Under the pieces are notes generated by a model. It ran no database searches, was not told the DNA's origin, and worked only from the letters and a program-made list of their open reading frames with translations. Made by a program: the position numbers and the translations under genes. From assembly GCA_016185465.1 (NCBI GenBank), contig JACPNO010000037.1:1-64000 (forward strand): a DNA stretch of 64,000 nucleotides, in the 5' to 3' direction. This stretch comes from Candidatus Solibacter usitatus. GTDB taxonomy: Bacteria > Acidobacteriota > Terriglobia > Bryobacterales > Bryobacteraceae. Below, one piece after another: positions 41,686 through 52,402 of the stretch (the first letter of the stretch is position 1; each line of letters opens with the position of its first letter).

Positions 41686-44600
41686 ACTATCCGAGGCATA
41701 CGCCGACTCCGACACCGGCCAGATGGAGGACTCGGCCATCGGCCGGCGCATCGGAGCCTACCGCACGGTTCGCGAAATCGGGCGCGGCGGAATGGGCTCG
41801 GTGTACCTGGCCCTGCGCGACGACGAGGCTTTTCAGAAGCAGGTCGCCATCAAAGTGATCCGGCGCGGCATGGACATGGATTTCCTGATCCGCCGTTTTC
41901 GCACCGAGCGCCAGATTCTGGCCGATCTCGATCACCCCAATATTGCCCGGCTGCTGGACGGCGGCACCACCGAGGACGGCCTGCCATACGTTGTCATGGA
42001 ATACGTGGAGGGGCAGCCGATACATCGCTTCTGCGATGAGCGCCGCCTCTCGGTAAACGAGCGGCTGAAGCTGTTTGGCCAGGTTTGCGCCGCCGTCGCC
42101 TATGCCCATCAGAATCGCGTGGTGCATCGCGACATCAAGCCGGGCAATATCCTGGTGACCGCCAATGGCACGCCGAAGCTGCTGGATTTCGGCATCGCCA
42201 AGCTGGTTGGCACTGGGCCCGCGCCGGGCGGAATGCAGTTCACCACCGCCACCTTCCCGATGATGACGCCGGCCTATGCCAGCCCGGAGCAGTTGCGCGG
42301 CGAACCGGCTACCACGGCGAGCGACATCTATTCGCTGGGTGTGCTGCTGTATGAGCTGCTCAGCGGCCGCCGGCCCGCGCGCGGCCGCACGCGGCTGTGG
42401 GAATCGGCCGGCGACAGCCGTCCCGAAGAAGATGCTCCCGAAAAGCCCAGCGCCGCGGTGGTCCGGGTCGAAACCCCGCAGACCGGCTTGGAAGCAAGCG
42501 CGCTCATGCCGGAATCGGTGAGCGCGCTGCGCGGGACAACCACTGCCAACCTGCGCGAGCAATTGGCGGGGCCGCTCGACAACATCGTGTTGAAAGCGCT
42601 GCGGGCTCAGCCGCGCGACCGCTACCAAACGGTCGAGAGTTTGGCCGAGGATATCCAGCGCTGCCTGGATGGATTGCCGGTCGCGGCGCCCGTATATTTG
42701 CTGGCGCCCGCCGCGGTCGAAGGCGATGTCACCTCTACCGCCAGCGGCCCGATTTCGCTCGCCGTGCTGCCGTTCCGGATGCTCAATCCCGAGGACCGCA
42801 GCGACGAGTACCTGGGAATTGGCATGGCCGATGCGCTCATCACCAGGCTGAGCAACATCCGCCGCATCGAGGTTCGCCCCACCAGTTCGGTGCTGAAGTT
42901 TGTCCAGATGGAATCGGACGTGATCGCGGCGGCGAACGAATTGCGCGTGCGCTTCGCCCTGGATGGGCGCATTCAGCGATCGGGCGAGCATGTCCGGGTT
43001 ACGGTGCAGTTGATCCGGGCAACCGGCGGCGCGCCCGCCTGGGCCGCGCAGTTCGACGAAAAGTTTACCGACATCCTGAAGCTGGAAGATTCGATTTCCG
43101 AGCAAGTAGCGGGCTCTCTGATTCAGCGCCTCACGCTCGAGGAAAGCAAGCTGTTGCATAAGCGCGGCACCGAGAGCATCAAGGCGTATCAGGCCTACCT
43201 CAAGGGCCGGTATTTTTTTAGCTCTTCCACTGAGGAGGGCCTAGCCCAAGCGCTGGTTTGCTTCATGCAGGCGCTGGCCGAAGATCCAGGCTACGCCCAC
43301 GCTCATGCCGGCGTGGCCGATTATCACAACCGGTTGGGAGTGTATGGCGTGCTTCCTTCCGGCGAATGTTTCGCCGCCGCGAAACACGCCGCCCTGCAAG
43401 CGCTGGAGCTCGACCCGTCGCTTGCCGAGGCGCATGCTTCGCTCGGCTTCGCGCTGTGGGCGCACGATCGCGAGTGGGAAGGCGCCGAGCGCGAATTCCG
43501 CAGGGCCATGGATCTCAATCCAGCCTACGCTCCCGCTCACCAATGGTATGCCTACCTGAGCAGCGCGCGCGGACGGCACGCCGACGCCATCACCCGGATT
43601 GAAGCCGCGCAGGGATACGATCCTCTCTCGCCCATTCTCGGCGCCGCCGCGGCATTCGTTTTCTATAACGCGCGCCAGTACGATCGGTGCCTGGAAGAGC
43701 TGCGAGAGTCGCTGGAACGGACTCCGGATTTCTACGTTACCCAGCAAGGCATAGGCTGGGCGTACATCGGCAAGGGGATGTATGCCGAAGCGGTCGCAGC
43801 CTCGCGCAAGGCGGTGGCGCTTTCCGGCCGAAAGCTCCTTACGCTGTGGACCTTGGGCTATGCGCTGGCAGCGGGCGGAGAGACCGCCGAGGCGCGGGAA
43901 GTCTTGCAAGAGATGCTGGATTTGTCCGCCAGCCGCCATGTGCCGCCCTACTACATCGCCGGGATTTACACGGCGCTCGGCGAATTCGATGCGGCATTCA
44001 CCTGGCTCGAGCGCGCGTGGGAGCAAAAGGACTGGTGGCTCATGTTTCTGGTGGTCGAGCCTCGTCTGGACCGGCTCCGTCCCGATCCCCGCTACGCAGA
44101 TTTAGTCCGCCGCCTGCGCCTGGACGGCGACGACACGGTCACGGTTCGCGGAATCACCCGGCCCGCCACGACGGCCATGCCGGAAACTGAGCGGGACCGC
44201 ACGGCTACGGTCGCCCTGCTTCCCGAAGCAGCTCCCGCGCGCACGCGCCGGAGTTTCTGGTGGCTGGCAGCGGCGTTGACCGTGGTGCTGGTGGCGGTCG
44301 GCCTGGTGCTCTTCCGGTCCATCGGCCCGCGTACTTCCGCCACTTTCCAACGGACCGGCATGACCCGGCTTGCCGTCAACGGCAACGCCGTGCAGGCTGC
44401 CATTTCCCCGGACGGCAAGTATGTCGCCTACGCCCTGCAGGAAGGCGGGCAGCAGGGTTTATGGATGCGGCACGTCGCTGTTTCGAGCAGCATTCGCATC
44501 AATCCGCCCGCCGAGGTGCATTACCGCGGCCTGGAGTTTTCCCGTGACGGCGCGTCGCTCTACTTCGCCGTGCAGGAGAAGAACAACTTGAATCACGGCA

Positions 44601-45997
44601 CGCTTTATCAGGTTCCCGTGTTGGGCGGACATCAGAAAAAGGTGATCGAGGACATCCAGAGCGCCGCCGCGCTTTCGCCCGACAGCCGGCGCGTGGCCTT
44701 TGTGCGGCAGAATGTGGCGCAAGCGTCCGACGATCTGGTGGTGGCCAACGCGGACGGCGGCGGGGAAAGCGTCCTGGCGTCCCGCAAGCATCCATTGCAT
44801 TTTGCCTGGTCGTCCTCGCCCACCTGGTCGCCGGACGGCAAACAGATTGTCGCGGCGGTGGAAGGCTCGGACGCGCAGGGATATTTTGTCACCCTCGCCG
44901 CGTTTCAGGTAAACGGTGGATCCCAAAAAGCGCTTACGCCGAAACGCTGGCGATTCGTCGAGCGCATGGCCTGGCTGGCTTCGGGCGACGCCGTGCTGGT
45001 GGTCGCGCAGGAGCCGGAGGCGCGATTCCAGCAGATTTGGACCTTCGCCCCCGGCAGCGGCAAAGCTCGCAAGATTAGTAACGACTTGAGCGATTATCTC
45101 GGCTTGAGTCTTACCGCGGACTCCCGCACGCTGGTGTCGGTGCAGTTTCAAACCCTGGCCAACATCTGGGCCGGCGCCGGCACGCAGCCGGAGGCCGCGA
45201 CCCAAATCACGCCCGCCGCCAGCCGGTACTACGAACTCGCCAGGACTCCGGACGGCCGATTAGTGCACGCATCGGATGGCAGCGACACCGTGGACCTGTG
45301 GATCCGCAATGCGGATGGATCGGGCGCCCGCCAGCTTACGTCGGCGGCGCACCGCAACTACGCGCCCGTCAGCTCGCCCGACGGCCAGTTCATCGTGTTC
45401 CACTCGGATCGCTCCGGCAACTGGAATATCTGGAGGATGGACGCCGCCAGCGGCGACACCAAGGCGCTGACCTCCGGCAATCAGACCGAGAGCAATTGGC
45501 CGCAGGTAACGCCCGACAGCAAATCGGTGATCTATCATCAGCCCGCTCCCGGTGGAACCACCCATCTCTGGAAGGTGCCCTCCGATGGCGGCACGCCCGT
45601 GCAGCTCACCAATTACAACTGCATGCGGCCGGCGCTTTCACCCAAGGACGGCTCCATCGCCTGCTGGTATAGCGAAACCGTCGCCAAGCCGCAATGGCGC
45701 ATCGCCATCATAGGGCCCGAGGGCGGCCCGCCGGTCAAGGTATTTGATTTTGCGCCCACCGTTTCGGTGGAGAGCACGCTGCATTGGACCGGCGACGGCA
45801 AGGCCATCACCTATGTGGACAATCGCGGTGGCAACGGCAATATCTGGAGCCAGCCGCTCGATGGCTCCGCGCCCCGGCCTCTTTCGAATTTCACGACCGG
45901 CCAGTTGTTCTCGCTGGCCTGGTCGCGCGACGGCCGCCTGGCCTATTCACGCGGCCTGCAGACCAGCGACGTAGTGCTAATCCGCGACGAGCCATAG
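41600..45997 (+). CDS. Ser/Thr protein kinase with TolB-like, TPR and PD40 beta-propeller regions
   Basis: [30 protein letters not shown] segments; TM; repeated SPDGKY/SPDGQF propeller motifs; GTG start in the ORF track. Confidence 0.88.
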   Translation: MESLLESYRLAGDFIESPPLAASFPGSVELSEAYADSDTGQMEDSAIGRRIGAYRTVREIGRGGMGSVYLALRDDEAFQKQVAIKVIRRGMDMDFLIRRFRTERQILADLDHPNIARLLDGGTTEDGLPYVVMEYVEGQPIHRFCDERRLSVNERLKLFGQVCAAVAYAHQNRVVHRDIKPGNILVTANGTPKLLDFGIAKLVGTGPAPGGMQFTTATFPMMTPAYASPEQLRGEPATTASDIYSLGVLLYELLSGRRPARGRTRLWESAGDSRPEEDAPEKPSAAVVRVETPQTGLEASALMPESVSALRGTTTANLREQLAGPLDNIVLKALRAQPRDRYQTVESLAEDIQRCLDGLPVAAPVYLLAPAAVEGDVTSTASGPISLAVLPFRMLNPEDRSDEYLGIGMADALITRLSNIRRIEVRPTSSVLKFVQMESDVIAAANELRVRFALDGRIQRSGEHVRVTVQLIRATGGAPAWAAQFDEKFTDILKLEDSISEQVAGSLIQRLTLEESKLLHKRGTESIKAYQAYLKGRYFFSSSTEEGLAQALVCFMQALAEDPGYAHAHAGVADYHNRLGVYGVLPSGECFAAAKHAALQALELDPSLAEAHASLGFALWAHDREWEGAEREFRRAMDLNPAYAPAHQWYAYLSSARGRHADAITRIEAAQGYDPLSPILGAAAAFVFYNARQYDRCLEELRESLERTPDFYVTQQGIGWAYIGKGMYAEAVAASRKAVALSGRKLLTLWTLGYALAAGGETAEAREVLQEMLDLSASRHVPPYYIAGIYTALGEFDAAFTWLERAWEQKDWWLMFLVVEPRLDRLRPDPRYADLVRRLRLDGDDTVTVRGITRPATTAMPETERDRTATVALLPEAAPARTRRSFWWLAAALTVVLVAVGLVLFRSIGPRTSATFQRTGMTRLAVNGNAVQAAISPDGKYVAYALQEGGQQGLWMRHVAVSSSIRINPPAEVHYRGLEFSRDGASLYFAVQEKNNLNHGTLYQVPVLGGHQKKVIEDIQSAAALSPDSRRVAFVRQNVAQASDDLVVANADGGGESVLASRKHPLHFAWSSSPTWSPDGKQIVAAVEGSDAQGYFVTLAAFQVNGGSQKALTPKRWRFVERMAWLASGDAVLVVAQEPEARFQQIWTFAPGSGKARKISNDLSDYLGLSLTADSRTLVSVQFQTLANIWAGAGTQPEAATQITPAASRYYELARTPDGRLVHASDGSDTVDLWIRNADGSGARQLTSAAHRNYAPVSSPDGQFIVFHSDRSGNWNIWRMDAASGDTKALTSGNQTESNWPQVTPDSKSVIYHQPAPGGTTHLWKVPSDGGTPVQLTNYNCMRPALSPKDGSIACWYSETVAKPQWRIAIIGPEGGPPVKVFDFAPTVSVESTLHWTGDGKAITYVDNRGGNGNIWSQPLDGSAPRPLSNFTTGQLFSLAWSRDGRLAYSRGLQTSDVVLIRDEP

Positions 45998-46198
45998 TGG
46001 GGCAGGTCCCCGACCTGCCTCTTACCACTTGACCACTTGGACCACTTGGGACCACTTGGACCGGACCACTTGGACCACTTGGGGACAGTCTGCGTGTTTC
46101 CTGGTTTTCCCGCAACTCCTCCACCAATAAACCAGGAAACACGCAGACTGTCCCCGGCGGAGAAACTGTTGCGCTGGCAGGTCGGGGACCTGCCCCAC
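45997..46198. repeat. Nested element: family B arms enclosing ACCACTTGG tandem repeats and a family C inverted repeat
   Basis: B arms 45997-46019 / 46176-46198 (23-nt perfect); C arms 46081-46107 / 46129-46155 (27-nt perfect); tandem about 46024-46082. Confidence 0.92.
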
Positions 46199-47746
46199 TT
46201 AGCTTAATTCCAGTAGTGTCACCGAATGGGCCGGAAATTCGAAGGTGAACGCCGGGCTGCCGAATTCGGCGTAGGCGCGGCTGGCCAGCGTTACCTCGCT
46301 TGGCCGCTCAAGCGTGTTGCGCGAATCGGGCGACGGCCCATGGATGCTATAAACCTTGCCCGCGCGCCCAAACTTCGCTCCGTTGATTTCGAAGCGCGCT
46401 GGCAGCGCCCGGTCCTGGTGCCGGTTGACGACGCCCACCATCAAGGTGCCGCCCCCGCGCGTCACGCACACGTCCAGATAATCCACCGGGCCCATGGCTT
46501 TCGATTCGAACACCGGCCCCGTGCACGCGCTGCTCACGACTTCAGCGCCACACCGCGCGCGATACAGCTCCAGCGGAAAGAAGGTCGGCTGCAAATACAT
46601 TCCCTGCGGGCTGGTCATGATGGGAGCGATCACATTCACCATTTGCGCCAGATTGGCCATGGTCACTTTATCGCCCCAGCGCTGGAACACGTGCAGCATC
46701 GAAGCGGTCCACAGGGCATCGCGCAAGTTGTAGGGTTCCTCCAGCTTGGCTTTCACCGAGCGATCGCGCCCGTCGCGCCGCCGGTACCAAACGTTCCACT
46801 CATCGAATGCGATTTCGATGCGCTTCGTTCGCAGCGGAAACTCCACCGGAGGCCGCGGCTTGCCGCGCAACTTGGCAGTGGCAAATTCGATCGCGCCATC
46901 GGCCTCGCGCAGCAGGCGCTCCACATTTTTCACCGACGCCAGGGTTTCGTAGTAGTCGTCGCTGCCGGTGTAAAAATGCACCGAAAGGTAATCGACCACC
47001 GGCCCCAGCATCTCCAGCACGGTAGTGTTCCACTGAGGGTCGCCCGCGCCGCAGGCGATCAGGTGGATCGAAGGATCCACCCACTTCATCATCTTGGCGG
47101 CTTCGAGGGCGACCTTGGCATAGTCTTCCGCGCTTTTGTGGCCCGCTTGCCACATGCCATAAATCTCGTTGCCCAGGCCCCAATATTTGACGTTGTACGG
47201 CTCGGCGTGGCCATGCTTGCGGCGCAAATTGGCGTAATGCGTGTCCTCGACGCCGTTGCAATACTCCACCCAGTTGGCGGCTTCTTCAATCGTTCCCGTG
47301 CCCAGGTTGATGCAGAGATATGGCTCGGCGTGGATGCGCCGGCAGTATTCCAGAAATTCATTGGTGCCGAAGCGGTTGGATTCGACGGCAAACCAGGCGG
47401 TATCGAATCTGCGGGGGCGCTGATCTTTCGGCCCGATACCGTCTTCCCAATGGTAGGAGGAAACGAAATTGCCGCCGGGCCAGCGCAGCACCGGTGGGTT
47501 CAGCCGCTTGACCGCGGCTTCCACATCTTTGCGATACCCTTGCGCGTCCGCCAGCGGCGATCCCTCTTCGTAGATGCCGCCATAAATGCAGCGGCCCAGG
47601 TGCTCGATGAATTGGCCGAAGATCATGGGATTCACTCGGGCAATTACGCGGTCGGCGTCGATCTTGACTTGCGTGACCGCAGACGCCTGGGCGCGCAGCA
47701 GGCTGGCGGCGGGAATCGTGGAAAGCAAGGAGCGGCGGGTGATCAT
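46199..47746 (-). CDS. GH51 alpha-L-arabinofuranosidase, exported
   Basis: NPMIFGQFIEHLGRCIYGGIYEEGSPLAD; LRWPGGNF; WGLGNEIYG. Confidence 0.9.
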   Translation of the reverse strand: MITRRSLLSTIPAASLLRAQASAVTQVKIDADRVIARVNPMIFGQFIEHLGRCIYGGIYEEGSPLADAQGYRKDVEAAVKRLNPPVLRWPGGNFVSSYHWEDGIGPKDQRPRRFDTAWFAVESNRFGTNEFLEYCRRIHAEPYLCINLGTGTIEEAANWVEYCNGVEDTHYANLRRKHGHAEPYNVKYWGLGNEIYGMWQAGHKSAEDYAKVALEAAKMMKWVDPSIHLIACGAGDPQWNTTVLEMLGPVVDYLSVHFYTGSDDYYETLASVKNVERLLREADGAIEFATAKLRGKPRPPVEFPLRTKRIEIAFDEWNVWYRRRDGRDRSVKAKLEEPYNLRDALWTASMLHVFQRWGDKVTMANLAQMVNVIAPIMTSPQGMYLQPTFFPLELYRARCGAEVVSSACTGPVFESKAMGPVDYLDVCVTRGGGTLMVGVVNRHQDRALPARFEINGAKFGRAGKVYSIHGPSPDSRNTLERPSEVTLASRAYAEFGSPAFTFEFPAHSVTLLELS

Positions 47747-49053
47747 CAGACGGTTACCTCCTGGGCATCGTGGGCGCGCGTGCGCGCCAGCACATATGGG
47801 CCCTCGGGAATCAGCGCGATTGCCGCGTCGCGGGGCAGGGAGGCCGTGAGCGCTTCAATGGCCGCGGCGGCGGTCTGGAAAGACCGGCCCCATAGCGATG
47901 CGTGATATTCGCGCGGCAGGCCCGGCGCGTAAAACATCACTTCGGCGTGCGCCGTTACCAGACCCAGCTTTTCCAATTGCCACTGATCGATTTCGACCGG
48001 CGCCGCCGCGATGCGCCGCATGAACTCGGAGTCGGATGGATTCTCACTCAACATGCGGCTGAATTCCGGCGCGCCCGCGCCTTCCTCGCACGCGGCAGAC
48101 AGCAGAATTTTTCCGCCGGCCTTGACGATGTGCGCTGCCGCGGTCACGCCTTTGATGGCTTGGTAGAAAGTCAGGTCCAGCGGATAGCCGGCTGATGTAG
48201 TGATGACGGCGTCCACCGGCTCTTCCAGAATTTCCAGCATCACCCGCGACACGAATTCCACGCCCTTCCGGTGCGCCTCCACCGGCGCGCCCGCAAACAC
48301 CCCGGCGATGGGCCGCTTGCCCGGCGCGCCTTTGCCCAGGGCCACATCCAGCAGAAAATCGTGACGGGCCATGCGCGCGATTTCAAGCAGCTCGCGATGC
48401 AGCGGATTGTCCTCGATCGAGCCCTCAACCGAGCGCGGGTCGCGCATGAACTTGGGGCTGTGCAGCACGCGAATGGTTTCCTGCGCGGCCAGGCCCGGGG
48501 CAATCAGCTTGCGCCCGCCGGAATATCCCAGCATCAAGTGCGGCTCGATGAATCCGAGAGTAATGTGCAGATCGGCCGCGATAAAACGCTCGTCGATATA
48601 CACCGGCGTCCCGGAGGCGGTCGATCCCAGGTGGCGGTGGGAAGCCAGATCGCGGGCGTCGTGATTCACCACGCGATAATCCCGCGCCGTCCCTTCGCCG
48701 ACGATCTCCATGACTTCGAGAGCCGTGGCCGGCCGGTGCAGTCCGGTGGCGATCAGGATGGTGATGCCGTCGCGCGGAATGCCGGCACGCTCCAGACGCG
48801 CCAGCAGCGGCGGCAGCACCTGGCGATTTGGCGCGGGACGCGTGATATCGCAGACCGAAATCGCGGCGGTACGCTTGCCGCGGGCTAATTCTTCGAGAGG
48901 CGGGCAGCCGGCCGGGGCATCCATCGCGGCTTCGAGGGCGGCGTCAGGATCCGGCAGCGAGCGGGCGGATCGAGCCTCCAGAATCCGATAACGAAAGCCA
49001 TCAGGCAGGTCGACCTGAAGCCCTGTCTTGCCGAAAGCGAAATCCAGCCGCAT
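47746..49053 (-). CDS. LarA-like nickel-dependent lactate racemase family (DUF2088)
   Basis: ISVCDITRPAPNRQVLPPLL; ITILIATGLHRP; GYSGGRKLIAPG. Confidence 0.85.
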   Translation of the reverse strand: MRLDFAFGKTGLQVDLPDGFRYRILEARSARSLPDPDAALEAAMDAPAGCPPLEELARGKRTAAISVCDITRPAPNRQVLPPLLARLERAGIPRDGITILIATGLHRPATALEVMEIVGEGTARDYRVVNHDARDLASHRHLGSTASGTPVYIDERFIAADLHITLGFIEPHLMLGYSGGRKLIAPGLAAQETIRVLHSPKFMRDPRSVEGSIEDNPLHRELLEIARMARHDFLLDVALGKGAPGKRPIAGVFAGAPVEAHRKGVEFVSRVMLEILEEPVDAVITTSAGYPLDLTFYQAIKGVTAAAHIVKAGGKILLSAACEEGAGAPEFSRMLSENPSDSEFMRRIAAAPVEIDQWQLEKLGLVTAHAEVMFYAPGLPREYHASLWGRSFQTAAAAIEALTASLPRDAAIALIPEGPYVLARTRAHDAQEVTV

Positions 49054-49128
49054 ACGGGCAACGTACCACAACCGGCCCGCGCCCGGCTTCGGCATTTGAA
49101 TTGCAAGAAAGAGGCCGTGGAGATTGTA

Positions 49129-49212
49129 ATGATACCCGGTGTTCTCGGCGGATTAGTCATCTTTGCCCTGTTTTTATCGATGCTTTCCGCTCCGCCCAAA
49201 GTCGGCCGCTGA
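49129..49212 (+). CDS. Possible 27-aa membrane peptide
   Basis: ATG ... MIPGVLGGLVIFALFLSMLSAPPKVGR*; one hydrophobic segment upstream of rpmH. Confidence 0.3.
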   Translation: MIPGVLGGLVIFALFLSMLSAPPKVGR

Positions 49213-49300
49213 CTGTCTAATCCGCGGCATTTTGTCTCATTCTGAGACACGCCGGGGCACGTTTTTCACGGTAGTTCACTCCTTCTGATGTCCCTCCAGT

Positions 49301-49329
49301 TTGCCGGAAGCTAGTCCCTGCTCTATACT
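49301..49329 (+). promoter_or_regulatory. Sigma-70-type promoter for rpmH
   Basis: TTGCCG at 49301-49306, 17-bp spacer, TATACT at 49324-49329, 16 nt before the rpmH ATG. Confidence 0.6.
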
Positions 49330-49345
49330 TAAAGTTCACAACAAG

Positions 49346-49495
49346 ATGCCGAAGCGAACTTTTCAACCGAACAACCGCAAACGCGCCAAGACGCACGGAT
49401 TTCGGACACGCATGAAGACTGCCGACGGGCGGGCTGTGATATCGCGCCGCCGCGCGAGGGGCCGTAAGAAGCTTACGGTCAGCTCCGAGAGGTAG
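49346..49495 (+). CDS. rpmH: Ribosomal protein L34
   Basis: [46 protein letters not shown]. Confidence 0.98.
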   Translation: MPKRTFQPNNRKRAKTHGFRTRMKTADGRAVISRRRARGRKKLTVSSER

Positions 49496-49499
49496 CAGA

Positions 49500-49844
49500 A
49501 TCGCGGGATTTCCGAAACGTGTCCGGATTTTACGATCCAAAGACTTCCGCAGGGTTTATGCCGAGGGCAACCGCTACACTTGCCCCCTGTTCGCGGCGTT
49601 CTGCGTCCGCGGGGAGGAGACGGACGGTCCGCGCGTCGGCTTCACCGTGCCGCGCGCTTTGGGCTGCGCCGTCGTGCGCAACCGAATCCGCAGGCGCGTC
49701 CGCGAGGCCGTTCGCCTTCGGCTGGACCATTTGAATCCGCAGTGGGAAATTGTATTCAATCCCCGGCGCGCGGCGAAGAACGCTCCCTTCGCCGAACTGG
49801 AGCGGGAAGTGGACAAACTGTTCCTGCGATGCGGCGCGCCATGA
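49500..49844 (+). CDS. rnpA: Ribonuclease P protein component; start uncertain
   Basis: Frame reads RVRILRSKDFRRVYAEGNRYTCPLFAAFCVRGEETDGPRVGFTVPRALGCAVVRNRIRRRVREAVR. Confidence 0.88.
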   Translation: MAGFPKRVRILRSKDFRRVYAEGNRYTCPLFAAFCVRGEETDGPRVGFTVPRALGCAVVRNRIRRRVREAVRLRLDHLNPQWEIVFNPRRAAKNAPFAELEREVDKLFLRCGAP

Positions 49845-50038
49845 TTGCCCTAATTCGCGGCTACCAATATTTGATTTCTCCGCTGCTGCCTTCGGCATGC
49901 CGCTTTCATCCCACCTGCTCGGAATATATGCGGCAAGCGGTCGAGAAACATGGGATCACGCGCGGTGTCTGGCTGGGCTTGAAGCGCCTGGGCCGCTGCC
50001 ATCCGTTTAACCCCGGCGGGGTGGACCGCATCGCATGA
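49829..50038 (+). CDS. yidD: Membrane protein insertion efficiency factor YidD
   Basis: ALIRGYQYLISPLLPSACRFHPTCSEYMRQAVEKHG. Confidence 0.95.
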   Translation: MRRAMIALIRGYQYLISPLLPSACRFHPTCSEYMRQAVEKHGITRGVWLGLKRLGRCHPFNPGGVDRIA

Positions 50039-51774
50039 GCGACGAAATCAAACCCGACACGCCCGACACGCCCAAGAAGGGCAAAGAGCTGTCCATGGAG
50101 ATGCGGCTGCTCATTGCCTTTATTCTGATGGGCGCGGTGTTGTTTGTTACGCCGTATTTTTATAAGTCCGTTAACCCGCCGGCGCCGGTTACGACGAAAA
50201 ATAGCCCGGCCGCCGCTGTGAACGCTCCAGCCGAGACCCCGCCTGCGCCGGAAGCATCGAAGGCTGCCGGCAAGGCAGAGTCCACCAAGGCAGCGCCCAG
50301 TGATCTCCCGCGCGTCGCCGCCGAAAAAGAAGAAACTTTTGTCGTAGACACAGACCTGTACCACGTGGTTTTTTCCAACCGTGGCGCGGTGGTCCAAAGC
50401 TGGCTGCTGAAAAAGTTCGCCACCAGCGCCGGCAAACCGCTGGAGTTGATCAATACAGCCGCCGCGGCCAAAGCAGGGTACCCGTTCCAGTTGGTATTCA
50501 AGGAGCGCAAACCGGCGGTGGATCTGAATCAGGCGCTCTACAGCGCCAAGCAGGGCGCCGATTCCCTCACCGTGAGCTATGAATTCGCCGACGGGAAAAC
50601 CCAGGCGCGCAAGAGTTTCCATTTCCAGAAAGACAGCTACCTGGTGCGCATCTCGTCCGAAGTTCTGGATACCACCATTCCCGTTCCACATCTCCTCGCC
50701 TGGCGCGGCGGCTTCGGGGACTCGGCCCTGCCCAATGCTTCAGGGCTGCAGCACAGCATTCATTACGATGTGACCGCGTCCAAGCTGATCACCAACGACG
50801 CCAAAGCCGCCAAGAGCGGGCCCGTGTCTTCCAGCGGCACTTATTCTTTCGCCGGCATTGAGGATACCTATTTCGCGGCGGCATTCTTGCCCGATGGCAA
50901 CGGCGCCGTCGAGATCATGACCTTCGGGGACAACGTCCCCACGCTCATCAATCCCAAGGAAGAGCTGCACGTCGGCGCGGCCGTGGGCGGCGCGGGACGC
51001 AACGAGTACTCCGTGTTTGTGGGTCCCAAGGACGTCGACATTCTGCGCAAGGTGAATCCCCAGCTCGAGCAGATCGTCGACTGGGGCTGGTTTGCACTGC
51101 TGGCCAAGCCCATCTTCCTGGCGGTGCATTATGTCAGCGAGCGATGGGTCCACAATTACGGCTGGTCCATCATCATAGTCACCATTGGGATCAATTTCGT
51201 GCTGCTGCCGCTGCGCATGGCCAACATGAAGTCGATGAAGAAAATGCAGCTGGCCCAGCCGGAAGTTCTCAAGATCAAGGAAAAGTACAAGAACGTCGGC
51301 CTGCGCGACCCTCGCAAGCAGCAGGAGAACGAAGAAGTGATGGCGCTCTATAAGAAGCACGGCGCCAACCCCATGGGCGGCTGCGTGCCCATGCTTCTGC
51401 AAATCCCCTTCTTTATCGCGTTCTACAAGGTGCTTTCAGTAACCATCGAGATGCGCAATGCCCACTGGTTATGGGTATCCGATCTTTCGTCCCCCGAGCA
51501 GCTGGCCATACGCATCCTGCCCATCGCCATGATCGCCACACAGTTCATCATGCAGAAAATGACCCCTGCCGCCGGCGTCGATCCGGCCCAGCAGCGCATG
51601 ATGATGCTGATGCCGCTGATGATGGGCTTCTTCTTCTATAATCTGTCGAGCGGCCTGGTGTTATACTACGTGACTACGAATTTGCTGGGTATCGCGCAGC
51701 AATGGTTTTTCAATCAGACCATGACGCCCGCCGATGTAGGGCCAGCAGCGATTAAGAAAAGGAATGGCAGGTAG
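50035..51774 (+). CDS. yidC: Membrane protein insertase YidC
   Basis: Periplasmic domain plus NYGWSIIIVTIGINFVLLPL and MGGCVPMLLQIPFFIAFYKVL. Confidence 0.96.
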   Translation: MSDEIKPDTPDTPKKGKELSMEMRLLIAFILMGAVLFVTPYFYKSVNPPAPVTTKNSPAAAVNAPAETPPAPEASKAAGKAESTKAAPSDLPRVAAEKEETFVVDTDLYHVVFSNRGAVVQSWLLKKFATSAGKPLELINTAAAAKAGYPFQLVFKERKPAVDLNQALYSAKQGADSLTVSYEFADGKTQARKSFHFQKDSYLVRISSEVLDTTIPVPHLLAWRGGFGDSALPNASGLQHSIHYDVTASKLITNDAKAAKSGPVSSSGTYSFAGIEDTYFAAAFLPDGNGAVEIMTFGDNVPTLINPKEELHVGAAVGGAGRNEYSVFVGPKDVDILRKVNPQLEQIVDWGWFALLAKPIFLAVHYVSERWVHNYGWSIIIVTIGINFVLLPLRMANMKSMKKMQLAQPEVLKIKEKYKNVGLRDPRKQQENEEVMALYKKHGANPMGGCVPMLLQIPFFIAFYKVLSVTIEMRNAHWLWVSDLSSPEQLAIRILPIAMIATQFIMQKMTPAAGVDPAQQRMMMLMPLMMGFFFYNLSSGLVLYYVTTNLLGIAQQWFFNQTMTPADVGPAAIKKRNGR

Positions 51775-51780
51775 CGGCGG

Positions 51781-52389
51781 GTGAGCGAAGCCAAATATAC
51801 AGTCAGCGCGATCGGCCCTCGCATCGAGGTGTTTCTTAAACCCCTGCTGCATGAAGCCGGCTTCAAGCTAAAGTTCGAGATCGCCGAAGGCGGCTCTCCG
51901 CATCCCGAGTTCGAGAATCCGGAAGTGGTGGTGAAATTCACCGGCGCCGACCAGGATTTGCTCCTAAGCAACAAAGCCGAGCTGCTGCTGGCCCTCGAGC
52001 ACGTCACCATGGAGGCGCTCGACATCGCCTCCGAAGATCACTCCCGCATTGCCTTCGATGTGCAGGATTACCGCATGCTCCGCATTGAGGAGCTGCGCAT
52101 GAGCGCCGCCGCCGCCGCCGAAAAGGTCAAACGCACCGGCGCCCCGTTCCGGTTCAATCCCATGAACAGCCGCGAGCGGCGCGTCATACACCTGGCACTG
52201 CGCGCCGAGACCACGCTGCGCAGCGAGAGCTCCGGCTTCGGCGGACATCGGCAGGTAGTGATTTATCCGGCGGGCATGGCGAGCCTTCCGGATGAGCCGC
52301 CGCCACCGCCGGCCTATCGGGACAGCCGCCGGCCGCCTGGCGGACGGGACCGCGGCGCGCGCATGCAGGGCCGCGGCGGACGCCGCTGA
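51781..52389 (+). CDS. jag: R3H/KH domain RNA-binding protein, Jag/KhpB-like
   Basis: [31 protein letters not shown]3H motif; position between yidC and mnmE. Confidence 0.85.
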   Translation: MSEAKYTVSAIGPRIEVFLKPLLHEAGFKLKFEIAEGGSPHPEFENPEVVVKFTGADQDLLLSNKAELLLALEHVTMEALDIASEDHSRIAFDVQDYRMLRIEELRMSAAAAAEKVKRTGAPFRFNPMNSRERRVIHLALRAETTLRSESSGFGGHRQVVIYPAGMASLPDEPPPPPAYRDSRRPPGGRDRGARMQGRGGRR

Positions 52390-52402
52390 TCCCGCTGTTT
52401 TT

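Noticed and set aside
41687-43159. 490-aa minus-strand ORF
   Set aside because: Shadow of the kinase gene in high-GC DNA; the plus strand has clear kinase motifs.
46226-47905. 559-aa plus-strand ORF
   Set aside because: Antisense shadow of the GH51 and LarA genes.
49053-49346. Replication origin upstream of rpmH
   Set aside because: No dnaA and no cluster of TTATNCACA-like boxes seen by eye.
49519-49734. 71-aa GTG-start ORF overlapping rnpA
   Set aside because: Out of frame with clear rnpA homology; no family features.
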